Part shown: piece by piece, positions 6,783 to 14,416 of the stretch | Layout: each line of letters starts with the position of its first letter | How positions within the stretch are numbered: position 1 is the stretch's first letter | Origin: Armatimonadota bacterium | GTDB taxonomy: Bacteria > Armatimonadota > Armatimonadia > Armatimonadales > Armatimonadaceae | DNA length: 19,051 bases | Reading direction: 5' to 3' | Assembly (NCBI GenBank): GCA_014381035.1 | Contig: JACMIS010000297.1 | Span: 1-19,051 of the forward strand | Notes under the pieces: model-generated | What the model was told of the DNA's origin: nothing | Seen by the model: the letters and a program-made list of their open reading frames with translations, nothing else | Databases searched by the model: none | Position numbers and translations under genes: made by a program

Positions 6783-7775
6783 CTAATATTTACGGCGGTT
6801 TGCGAATCGAAACGCCAGCCCTAAAATCGGTAAGCCGCCAACGAACAGAAGCGCGGTATTCCCTTCGGGAACGATCACCGGTCCCGGCGGGAAAACACCC
6901 ACTGGTGGTATGGGGTTACTACCGTCCGGATTGGTTGGTAACAACAAGGGCGGGGTCTCACCCGTTGAAACTCCCCCGTTCTCTCCTCCTTGAGTCGCGG
7001 CGAAAATAACCGGAATGAAGAGAGCGGGCCAGAAATCTCCGACACTCGAACCGCCTGCGTCAATGATGTCCCCGATGCCCGGCAAAGCAGCCGACGCGAC
7101 CACATCTGTAACGGGAACCCCGAACGCAAAATCTGCGGAGGGCAGGGGCGGTGCCAGCGCGAGCGTACTGGAATCCTCCGAGGAAGGTAATGCCGATGAG
7201 GTAGCAGTCAACGTTCCCGGTATGTCGAGCACGGGCGACCCGAACGGCACAACCGATGATGGGACACTGGCATACTCTAGAGGAGATGTATTCAATGTCG
7301 AACCCGGCAAAAGCGATGTCAGCGGGTTGGAGCAGTTCCACTTCAGCACCGGGGTGCCTTCTCGTGTCGCCCAAACCCTGGTTCCCGCAGGAAGGGTCGT
7401 TTTGACTGGATAAATCCTGCCGCTGTCGGTGACACCGAAAGTACTCAGGGTTTTCGATTGTGACAGTGTTTGCGGGACCAGTGCGTTCTGAAAGAACGAA
7501 ACGATCCGCTCCTGAGGGACACCAAAATGGCGGGCGTACCGTTCTCCGAGTATCGGGTTCTCCGCCACAAATCGGGCGAATTCTTTCGGCGTCGTGACAG
7601 CCGATGATTGTTTCGCGAAGGAGTCCCGTAAGTCATTCGGGTTGGAGGAAAGCCGACCCGGTGCCCCCGATTGCGCAAGCACAGGCGTGGATATGCCGAC
7701 CAGTAGGGTCGTCAAGGTAAGTGCCAAAGCGTAGACGAGGCCTCTGCCCGTCTGGTGTGTGCGATCTGTGTACAT
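6783..7775 (-). CDS. Secreted Pro/Ser-rich protein with PEP-CTERM-like tail
   Basis: The 330-residue product starts with a long signal peptide (hydrophobic core about residues 13-30, cleavage likely after VLAQ). A conserved-looking globular part (about 55-150) contains PVKTTLPAGTRVWATREG followed by VLKWNCSNPL. A long low-complexity Pro/Ser/Gly region spans about 150-300. The C-terminus is IVPEGNTALLF, a hydrophobic helix (VGGLPILGLAF), then RFANRRKY, which is the PEP-CTERM layout with a VPEG core. GAGGT lies about 7 nt before the ATG. It probably goes to the cell surface through the same exosortase route as the product of 3814-4704. No catalytic motif is seen. Confidence 0.72.
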   Translation of the reverse strand: MYTDRTHQTGRGLVYALALTLTTLLVGISTPVLAQSGAPGRLSSNPNDLRDSFAKQSSAVTTPKEFARFVAENPILGERYARHFGVPQERIVSFFQNALVPQTLSQSKTLSTFGVTDSGRIYPVKTTLPAGTRVWATREGTPVLKWNCSNPLTSLLPGSTLNTSPLEYASVPSSVVPFGSPVLDIPGTLTATSSALPSSEDSSTLALAPPLPSADFAFGVPVTDVVASAALPGIGDIIDAGGSSVGDFWPALFIPVIFAATQGGENGGVSTGETPPLLLPTNPDGSNPIPPVGVFPPGPVIVPEGNTALLFVGGLPILGLAFRFANRRKY

Positions 7776-8044
7776 AATTCTACCTCTTTACCGACAGTGC
7801 GATCAATTACAAACGTTACCTACACTGTTATATCCACAAAACACGTAGAATAAACACAGTAATACAAAATGTCACAATAATTTCGTTCTGCGGAACATTT
7901 GACAAAAAATCGGCGTCGGATCAGTCGCCTTGACTGCTTCCGACGCCGTTGGGAATCTCCCCGGTATGGATCGCTCACAACACAGTCATACCCATGTCTA
8001 CCAAATTAAACACCCGATTCGCAAAAAATACTATATATTTGTCT
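7776..8044. other. AT-rich intergenic region
   Basis: This 269-bp gap lies between the thymidine phosphorylase stop and the start of the minus-strand PEP-CTERM-like gene. It holds one strong terminator (listed separately). The remaining roughly 130 bp before the start at 7775 is AT-rich and must hold the promoter of that gene, but no clean -35/-10 pair stands out. No small gene is supported. Confidence 0.5.
7904..7948 (-). terminator. Rho-independent terminator of the thymidine phosphorylase gene
   Basis: CGGCGTCGGA (7911-7920) and TCCGACGCCG (7939-7948) form a perfect 10-bp stem, extended by an inner CAGTC/GACTG stem. On the minus strand the hairpin is followed by an A and then a run of six T (7909-7904). 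It lies about 100 nt downstream of the phosphorylase stop codon. Confidence 0.8.
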
Positions 8045-9385
8045 CTACTTTCTTAAAACAGCGCGGATAAGGGGCGACCGTTCTACCGGCGCGTCCCCGA
8101 GTGTCACCGCCTTACGGAGTGCCGCCGAAGCATCTTCCGCGTGCGGAGTGCTATTCGCATGAATGATGGCGATGGCTTCGCCGACATCAACCGTGTCGCC
8201 TACGGATTTCATGAGCACGATTCCGACGGAAGGGTCTATTTCGTCCTCTTTTCGCTCCCGCCCACCGCCCAACCGCACCACGGCTTCCCCGATCTGTCGC
8301 GCCGAGATTGTTTGAACGAATCCCGCCCTGTCGGCGAGGAAGGTTTTTTGCACGGGAGCCTGCGGTAATGCAAGCCGTGGATCATCAACGATCCGAGCGT
8401 CACCGCCCTGCGCGGAAATTATCTCACGCAGCTTATCTAACCCGGCTCCGGAGGTCAGTAATGCCTTGGCGCGGTCGCGTCCCGCTTCGGGGGACGGCGC
8501 GATGCCGCAAAGTGCGAGTGCTTCACCGGTCAGTGTCAGGCAGACCTCTTGAAGTCGGCTGTTTTTCTGCGTCTCGGGAATCATCGGTGACAGGAGTTTT
8601 ACAGCCTCCTCGATCTCCAAAGCGTTCCCGACGGCATAGCCCAACGGGGCGTCCATGTCGGAAAGTACTGCGGTCGCATCGCGACCGTTTGCCAATGCAC
8701 CCGCAACCAACGCTTGCGCCAGTGTTTGTGCCTCTTCTAACGTGCGCACCAACGCCCCGTCGCCCACTTTTACGTCAAACAGGAACGATTTCGCACCACC
8801 GGCTAATTTCTTGGAAAGGATGGAAGACACGATCAAGGGAAGGCAACCCACCGTCGCGGTCGCATCCCGCAAGGCATATAATTTTTTGTCTGCCGGGGCG
8901 AGGGTGTCGGTTTGTCCGGCGAGACATGCCCCGATTTGTTTTACCTGCCGGATCATCTCCTCAGGCGACAAACCGATACGGAAACCGGGAATACTTTCGA
9001 GTTTATCCAATGTACCGCCCGTGTGACCGAGACCCCGACCGCTCATTTTGCACACGAATGCACCCGCCGCCGCGAGCAAGGGGACGACGATCAACGAGGT
9101 TTTGTCACCGACGCCCCCGGTGCTGTGTTTGTCTGTCGTTGGCGCATCAGCCGGGATTCCGCCCGCTACCAGATCCAGCGTTTCGCCGGAATGCGCCATC
9201 GCCTGAGTCAACGCCGCCGTTTCCGCTCCGCTCATCCCGCGTAGGTACGTTGCCATCAAAAACGCCGATGCCTGATAATCCGCGACATCGCCACGCACAT
9301 ACCCGGAAACGAAACCACTGATTTCCTCGCCAGTTAATTCCCGCCCGTCTCGCTTCTTTGCGATAACTTCCTGCGCCAGCATCAT
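8045..9385 (-). CDS. deoA: Thymidine / pyrimidine-nucleoside phosphorylase
   Basis: This cytoplasmic salvage enzyme reversibly converts thymidine (or uridine) and phosphate to base plus (deoxy)ribose-1-phosphate. The 446-residue length is normal. The phosphate-binding stretch DKHSTGGVGDKTS is at residues 85-97 and the family signature SGRGLGHTGGTLDKLE at 115-130; LRDATATVGCLPLI and SKKLAGGAKSFLFDVKVGDGA follow. The last 100 residues match the PYNP C-terminal domain. Two adjacent ATGs (9385 and 9382) follow AAGGACGGAG; either may start the protein. The motifs do not settle thymidine-specific (deoA) versus broad pyrimidine (pdp) activity. It stands alone as a unit and diverges from the ABC ATPase gene. 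Confidence 0.95.
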   Translation of the reverse strand: MMLAQEVIAKKRDGRELTGEEISGFVSGYVRGDVADYQASAFLMATYLRGMSGAETAALTQAMAHSGETLDLVAGGIPADAPTTDKHSTGGVGDKTSLIVVPLLAAAGAFVCKMSGRGLGHTGGTLDKLESIPGFRIGLSPEEMIRQVKQIGACLAGQTDTLAPADKKLYALRDATATVGCLPLIVSSILSKKLAGGAKSFLFDVKVGDGALVRTLEEAQTLAQALVAGALANGRDATAVLSDMDAPLGYAVGNALEIEEAVKLLSPMIPETQKNSRLQEVCLTLTGEALALCGIAPSPEAGRDRAKALLTSGAGLDKLREIISAQGGDARIVDDPRLALPQAPVQKTFLADRAGFVQTISARQIGEAVVRLGGGRERKEDEIDPSVGIVLMKSVGDTVDVGEAIAIIHANSTPHAEDASAALRKAVTLGDAPVERSPLIRAVLRK

Positions 9386-9436
9386 ATCTCCGTCCTTTTT
9401 TGTCCTGAATTGTTGCTGTCATGCTATCATAGTGGC

Positions 9437-10378
9437 ATGAAGATCGAACCGTCGCCTGTGATCGAGACGCGACTGCTCCGCAAAATATACCGGGGCGCAC
9501 CGAACGCCGCTGTGGAATCGTTGAACCTTTCGGTAGCGGCGGGGCAGGTGTTCGGATTTCTGGGACCGAATGGTGCCGGTAAGACCACGACAATCGGGAT
9601 GCTTCTGGGAAACGTCTTTCCGACAAGCGGTGCTGCGACCGTACTAGGCAAGCCGATGGGGGATCGGGATACGCGTCGCTTCGTCGGGTATCTGCCGGAA
9701 AAATTCCAATTCCATGAATTCTTATCCGTGACCGAGTTTCTCGACATGCATGGCCAACTGTACGGAATGAGCGTGAGCGACCGGAAGCGACGGATTCCCG
9801 AAGTGTTAGAGATCGTCGGGCTTTTGCCGCGTGCGAAAGACAAACTGGGAGCGTTCTCCAAGGGGATGCAGCAACGCGCCGGTCTTGCGCAAGCCATTCT
9901 GCATGAACCACGACTCGTCATTCTCGACGAACCGACTTCCGCGCTGGACCCACTCGGACGACGCGCCGTTCGCGACATCGTTTTGTATCTGAAAGAACAT
10001 GGCACCACGGTTCTTTTGAACTCGCACTTGCTTTCCGAAATCGAAATGACCTGCGATACCGTGGCGATTATCAAACGCGGTCAGATTGTGCGACAGGGAA
10101 CCGTGGATGAGATCACAAACCCGGTGTCCTCGGTAACGATTGAACTGGAGTCGGTAACTCCTTCCTTGCTGGAAACGGTATCCCGTTTTGGAACGATCAA
10201 TTCCCCCACTGGTCAAGCCGAAATCACTATCCTTTTAGCCGGAGATCCGCTGACGACAACGCCGGATCTTGTCGCCGCGCTCGTCGCTACGGGCGCACGG
10301 ATTCGCGCCGTCACTCCCGTCCGGGAATCGCTTGAGGATGCTTTCGTTCGCGTTATGGCTGAAGGAACCGAGGCTTAG
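9437..10378 (+). CDS. ABC-2-type exporter ATP-binding protein
   Basis: This 313-residue ATPase resembles the CcmA/DrrA/NatA-type subunits that power ABC-2 exporters. It has Walker A GPNGAGKT (43-50), signature FSKGMQQR (140-147), Walker B LVILDEP (160-166), D-loop SALDP and the H-loop histidine in NSHLLSE. YLPEKFQF occupies the Q-loop region, with Glu as is common in this subgroup. About 100 residues after the NBD form the usual C-terminal regulatory extension. I chose the ATG at 9437, but no SD is present; a TATCAT lies six bases upstream, so a leaderless mRNA is possible. No permease gene is adjacent, so the partner and substrate are unknown. The stop overlaps the convergent patatin gene's stop by 4 bp. 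Confidence 0.93.
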   Translation: MKIEPSPVIETRLLRKIYRGAPNAAVESLNLSVAAGQVFGFLGPNGAGKTTTIGMLLGNVFPTSGAATVLGKPMGDRDTRRFVGYLPEKFQFHEFLSVTEFLDMHGQLYGMSVSDRKRRIPEVLEIVGLLPRAKDKLGAFSKGMQQRAGLAQAILHEPRLVILDEPTSALDPLGRRAVRDIVLYLKEHGTTVLLNSHLLSEIEMTCDTVAIIKRGQIVRQGTVDEITNPVSSVTIELESVTPSLLETVSRFGTINSPTGQAEITILLAGDPLTTTPDLVAALVATGARIRAVTPVRESLEDAFVRVMAEGTEA

Positions 10379-12657
10379 AACAGTCTCCCCAGCGAAAAAT
10401 AGGGTACCAACCGGACACCGCCTCGCCCGTTGTCACCGAGACTGACCGCGATCAGAAGCGGACCGAGAAAGGTCTCCGAAATGATCCCACTGGAAAACGA
10501 GCCACGGACGCCGTCATCCACTGCCGCTGTGCCCGCCCCGAAGGTTCCCCCCAACTCTCCCCAAATCCCGACCAATGTGCGCCCTCCCAAGAGGGGCGGC
10601 GCGGCGATCTGGCGCAAGATGCCGCTGGTGACCGCGAAATAGTCGGTGCCACGGAGGGCATCCACATTCTCTGAGCCGAGCCGGAAAGGTCCCCCCAGGC
10701 CGAATTGAAGCGGTGCAGGAATATCGCCGCCGAACGATGTGCCACCGGAAAACAGCGCAAACACCGTGTCTCTGTCGGCGCGAGTATGGAACGTATCGTA
10801 GCGGAGCTCCACGGTGTTAAACGCGCGATTGCTTCCAGGCGTATTCGTATACCGTGTGCCCGAACCGGTTGTTCGAAAGCCGTTCCTCGGCAAAATTCCG
10901 TCATCCAACCTGTCGTAGATTCCCCGGACACGGAGCGATTCCACGCCGCCACTTTCTGTCGGTAACGAGGTGCCGGTGCGCAACCCGCTTCGGAAATGCG
11001 AATACTGGTACCCGGTGCGCAGTTCGAAAAAGCGGTTCGGGATCAAGACCGCATCCACTGCGGCACCTGTCTCCTCCGTGCCATAAACCGCCGTCCGTGA
11101 CCCGTTCTGGAAGACATTGCGACTATTGTCGACGAAAAAGGCGCGAGGAGCGATAAAGAAAGGGGACTCCGATCCGCCGAAGGGAAGCAGATACTCGCCG
11201 ACAACCTGCACATTCGAGCCGAGTCGTACATCGAGTCGTGTCTCTGCCCCGGAAACCCCCGCATCGAGCCCGATGTAGCGGGCGGCGACATTCACCTGTA
11301 CGCTACGCGGGTCCGCTCCGTTGATCTCCAATCCCGCCCGTAGAAATGGCGGACCGAACTCCGTTTCCTGCGCACGAACCCGCACGCCCAACACGCCTTG
11401 AATATTGCGCACTCCTTCGTACAAGACCGCGTTATACCGCCCGCCCCCGGTCAGTAGCGTGAATCGTTCGTCGGCGGATTCGCTCGGGAACGGTCGAAAC
11501 AAAACCGGACGCAGTTGCCGCACGATGCGTTGTGCGTTTTCGCCGGTGGGACCAATCACCGACAGGTATGCAGGGCGTGGGAGCGGCTCGCCGCGTCGTG
11601 TCTGCCGTGCCGTGATATACGTGTCCCATTCGGCATCGTTGACCGCGAGAGGGAGCAGTGCAGTTCTCTGACTCTCTGCGGCGGCATATCCGCGCTTGAC
11701 GAACTCTTCGATCTGAGTGAAATCGTTCCCGCTGGTTCCTTTCAGATCCGGAGCGACGACGACGCTCGCCAGTTGTAAACTCGCTCGCTCATTGGCGCGA
11801 ACGGCGAGCGTGACTGACCGACCGACGATGGTGAGAATTGAGCCGAGAGATTCCGTGGTTTCCGCGATCCCCGACGCGTTCAAGTCAACGGCGATGATCG
11901 TTTCCGCGCCCATGTCACGAACGACTTCGGTCGGCAGATTCTGAACGACGCCGCCGTCCGCCAGCAGACGTCCATCTCTACGGACAGGGGTGAATATTCC
12001 CGGAAGTGCCATCGTCGCCCGTAGCGCGACGGGAAGCGAACCGTCCTTCATCACAACCGACTCGCCAGTCTGCAGGTCGGTAGCGACGCAACGGAACGGT
12101 ATGGGAAGATCGTCGAACGATGTCACCGTGGAACACGGATACGCGATTTCCGATAAAAGCAACCCGATGGCATGAGCCGGGTTTAGCCCTCCGGGAAGGG
12201 TCAGACCATTTTTCAAACCGAAATCGAAGCGATTCGGGATGATGCGGCGATCCTCTTTGCGGCGAAACGTCAGGGCAGGGTAAGGGGTTTCGCCGCGCAG
12301 TGCGTCCTGCCAATCCAGACGCGACAAAAGAGTTTTCAGTTCGTCCGGCGAGTACCCACAGGCATACGCCCCCGCGACCAATCCCCCCATCGAGGTTCCG
12401 GCGACATAGTCAACAGGAATATGATGCTCTTCCAACCATTTCAACACGCCGATGTGGGATTCGCCATACGCCGATCCCCCGGCGAGCGCGATTCCGATGC
12501 GCTTTCGTCCGACGACCGGGGCGGGCGTGGGAACCGGCGCGGCGTTCGGTGCCGGGGGGATCGGCTGGCGTTCCTGAGCCGCCACAGGTAGACAGAAGAG
12601 GACGCCGACGGATAAGGACAATGAGAGTGCGCGAGCAAAGCGCAACCGAAGAGGCAT
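10375..12657 (-). CDS. Patatin-like phospholipase with outer-membrane beta-barrel (PlpD-like, type Vd)
   Basis: The 760-residue protein has a signal peptide (residues 1-27, ending PVAAQ) and a Pro-rich spacer. A patatin domain (about 52-330) carries the Ser-Asp dyad: GTSMG (87-91, Ser89) and DGG (234-236, Asp234). The glycine-rich oxyanion loop reads AGGSAYGESHIG. A POTRA-like linker (about 365-430) and a 16-strand-type Omp85/bacterial surface antigen barrel (about 430-760) follow, ending in a terminal Phe (SLGRLF). The architecture matches PlpD-type patatin autotransporters that display or release a phospholipase A at the outer membrane. No good SD precedes the ATG; TATAAT lies five bases upstream on the same strand, suggesting a leaderless transcript. 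It diverges from RNase D. Confidence 0.9.
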   Translation of the reverse strand: MPLRLRFARALSLSLSVGVLFCLPVAAQERQPIPPAPNAAPVPTPAPVVGRKRIGIALAGGSAYGESHIGVLKWLEEHHIPVDYVAGTSMGGLVAGAYACGYSPDELKTLLSRLDWQDALRGETPYPALTFRRKEDRRIIPNRFDFGLKNGLTLPGGLNPAHAIGLLLSEIAYPCSTVTSFDDLPIPFRCVATDLQTGESVVMKDGSLPVALRATMALPGIFTPVRRDGRLLADGGVVQNLPTEVVRDMGAETIIAVDLNASGIAETTESLGSILTIVGRSVTLAVRANERASLQLASVVVAPDLKGTSGNDFTQIEEFVKRGYAAAESQRTALLPLAVNDAEWDTYITARQTRRGEPLPRPAYLSVIGPTGENAQRIVRQLRPVLFRPFPSESADERFTLLTGGGRYNAVLYEGVRNIQGVLGVRVRAQETEFGPPFLRAGLEINGADPRSVQVNVAARYIGLDAGVSGAETRLDVRLGSNVQVVGEYLLPFGGSESPFFIAPRAFFVDNSRNVFQNGSRTAVYGTEETGAAVDAVLIPNRFFELRTGYQYSHFRSGLRTGTSLPTESGGVESLRVRGIYDRLDDGILPRNGFRTTGSGTRYTNTPGSNRAFNTVELRYDTFHTRADRDTVFALFSGGTSFGGDIPAPLQFGLGGPFRLGSENVDALRGTDYFAVTSGILRQIAAPPLLGGRTLVGIWGELGGTFGAGTAAVDDGVRGSFSSGIISETFLGPLLIAVSLGDNGRGGVRLVPYFSLGRLF

Positions 12658-12662
12658 GTCTC

Positions 12663-12668
12663 ATTATA
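12663..12668 (-). promoter_or_regulatory. Perfect -10 box just upstream of the patatin gene start
   Basis: On the minus strand TATAAT is followed by GAGAC and then the ATG at 12657. Transcription would begin at or next to the start codon, consistent with a leaderless mRNA. I cannot find a good -35 box at 16-18 bp, so this is tentative. Confidence 0.4.
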
Positions 12669-12753
12669 AGTTAACCGCCCCGAAAATGATAGAGGGACTC
12701 ACAAACCCGTCGGATGCGTTTTCGCGGTCCGGCAGGGGAAACGGAAGGTAGTG

Positions 12754-14004
12754 GTGAATGTATGCTTAATGCAGCGTTCTTTCAACGTAGCGGCTTCCGA
12801 ACCCGCCGATTACTCCCCCTCCTCTTTATACGTCGCCGATGCGGAAAGCCTTCGCGCTCTCGCCGACCAACTCCAGACTTCACTCGCCGCCGATCCGCGC
12901 CTTGCGTTCGACACGGAATTTATCCGCGAGCGAACCTATAAACCGGTTCTGGAAATCATCCAGGTATCCACCGCCGATGGATTCATTGCGATCATTGATG
13001 TTCCTGCGTTGAAAGGGGAATTGGGCATACTGCGTGATCTTTTCCTGGACGCGGACGTTGTGAAGATCCTCCACGCGGGCGGGCAAGACATGGAGATCCT
13101 CGCATCACTCCTTGGCGAGCCGCCCGCCCCCGTGTACGACACTCAAGTTGCGGCGGCATTCGCGGGATACTCGCTGCAAACCGGATATGGTGCGCTGGTC
13201 CAAGCTCTTCTCGCGGTGCGTCTCGCTAAAGATGAAGGGTTCGCCGACTGGTCGCGTCGTCCGCTGACGCCCGCGATGCGTGACTATGCGGAGAACGACG
13301 TTCGCTTTCTGCACGCGCTGCATGACAAACTGACTGCGATACTGGCAAAGCGGGGAAGGACCGGATGGGCGAGCGATCAGATGTCCCGGTCGCTTCTTGC
13401 CGGAACCGAGGAGGTTCCGGCGAGCGACCTATGGCGCAAAGTCGGCGGGAAGAATGTGCTTGACGGGCGCGGGCTTGCGGTCTTGCGCGAACTCGCCGTG
13501 TGGCGGGATAGCGAGGCGCAGCGGCGGGACAAACCGCGCCGCTCCGTGGTCAAGGACGACTTTCTGATCGAGATCGCCCGACGTGCCGCGACAGACCCGC
13601 ACACGATACAAACACTACGCTCCGCACCGCCGAATCTGGGAGAGAAGAATGCGCAGGCACTTGCGGATGTCGTCACACGCGGAGTCGCCGTGCCGCCCGA
13701 CGAGCGTCCGAAGGCGGATCAAATGCAGCCGCTGGACGAGCAGGGGGCGGTGCTTCAGGAAATGCTTAACACCGTGGTTCGCCTGCGTGCCGTCGAGGAA
13801 AATCTTCCGCCATCGCTGCTGGCATCGGGCGACGACCTGCGCACTCTGGCTACCGAGCGATCACAACCGAACTTCGACGGTCCTTTGTTCTCGGGATGGC
13901 GGGGCGAATTGGTCGGGAAACCACTTCGCGACTTGCTGGAAGGTAAACTTTCCATCGGTTACGACCCGAATAAAAAGCGCGTTGTTTTAGAAGCGAAATT
14001 GTAG
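12754..14004 (+). CDS. rnd: Ribonuclease D (DEDDy 3'-5' exoribonuclease with HRDC domain)
   Basis: RNase D trims 3' ends of tRNA precursors and other stable RNAs. The 416-residue product has the exonuclease motifs: FDTEF (Asp53, Glu55) for Exo I, LHAGGQDMEIL and YDTQVAAAFAGY for Exo II, and DYAENDVRFL for Exo III with the Tyr of DEDDy. An HRDC domain (about residues 215-290, LRELAVWRDSEAQRRDKPRRSV...) follows, with a second less conserved helical region to the end. I chose the GTG at 12754, 5 nt after GGAAGG; the adjacent GTG at 12751 and an ATG at 12769 are alternatives. Length and layout are normal for the family. It precedes the mobile-element region. Confidence 0.94.
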   Translation: MNVCLMQRSFNVAASEPADYSPSSLYVADAESLRALADQLQTSLAADPRLAFDTEFIRERTYKPVLEIIQVSTADGFIAIIDVPALKGELGILRDLFLDADVVKILHAGGQDMEILASLLGEPPAPVYDTQVAAAFAGYSLQTGYGALVQALLAVRLAKDEGFADWSRRPLTPAMRDYAENDVRFLHALHDKLTAILAKRGRTGWASDQMSRSLLAGTEEVPASDLWRKVGGKNVLDGRGLAVLRELAVWRDSEAQRRDKPRRSVVKDDFLIEIARRAATDPHTIQTLRSAPPNLGEKNAQALADVVTRGVAVPPDERPKADQMQPLDEQGAVLQEMLNTVVRLRAVEENLPPSLLASGDDLRTLATERSQPNFDGPLFSGWRGELVGKPLRDLLEGKLSIGYDPNKKRVVLEAKL

Positions 14005-14061
14005 ACTACCACTCTCACGCGACTAGTAAGAACACTATTTCTTGATCATTGCTCTATCAGA

Positions 14062-14169
14062 GGTAGTTTCAAAAATCCGTTAAGCGTTCTCTTCAAGCAA
14101 GAAAACCAGCCGGTCCTCCAAGAAGATAGCGACTAACCACTCAGGGGAGATACCATTTTTGAAACTACC
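14062..14169. mobile_element. MITE-like element with 15-bp perfect terminal inverted repeats
   Basis: GGTAGTTTCAAAAAT (14062-14076) and ATTTTTGAAACTACC (14155-14169) are perfect inverted copies, 78 bp apart. The outer bases almost continue the match (AGA before, CCT after). The interior has no open reading frame and no matching arms of its own. This is the layout of a small non-autonomous transposable element; its repeats differ from those of the IS next to it. An alternative is a large stem-loop after rnd. No clear target duplication is visible. Confidence 0.5.
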
Positions 14170-14355
14170 CCTATAAACAAAAAATACTCCGCATTAAGAT
14201 TTCACTATTGGCACGGTTTTTGTATCTACCTGATTCGACCCGCTGACACAATCCCACTTCTGGGATTCATGCAAGGTCATTTCAGGAGTTCATCACTGAA
14301 GAAAAGAATCGTCGTCATTGAAAAATTAAGCAAGCGACTCTATCCGAATACTAAA
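14170..14355. other. Non-coding gap between the MITE-like element and the IS
   Basis: This stretch has no supported gene. It holds one short hairpin, AATCCCA (14250-14256) with TGGGATT (14261-14267) and a CTTC loop, without a T-run. An open frame begins at 14269 but crosses the IS boundary, so I do not count it as a gene. Confidence 0.4.
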
Positions 14356-14416
14356 CTCACCTTACGCAGTCAGAAGTTGGTAAAATGGCATAGCCGTTAC
14401 TGCGGCGTTCCCTACC

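Noticed and set aside
8308..9321. Long plus-strand frame (337 codons)
   Set aside because: It is the antisense shadow of thymidine phosphorylase, is Arg/Pro/His-rich, and has no family motif.
9147..9911. Minus-strand frame of 254 codons spanning the phosphorylase/ABC divergence
   Set aside because: It overlaps two well-supported genes and encodes an Arg/Ser-rich sequence without motifs.
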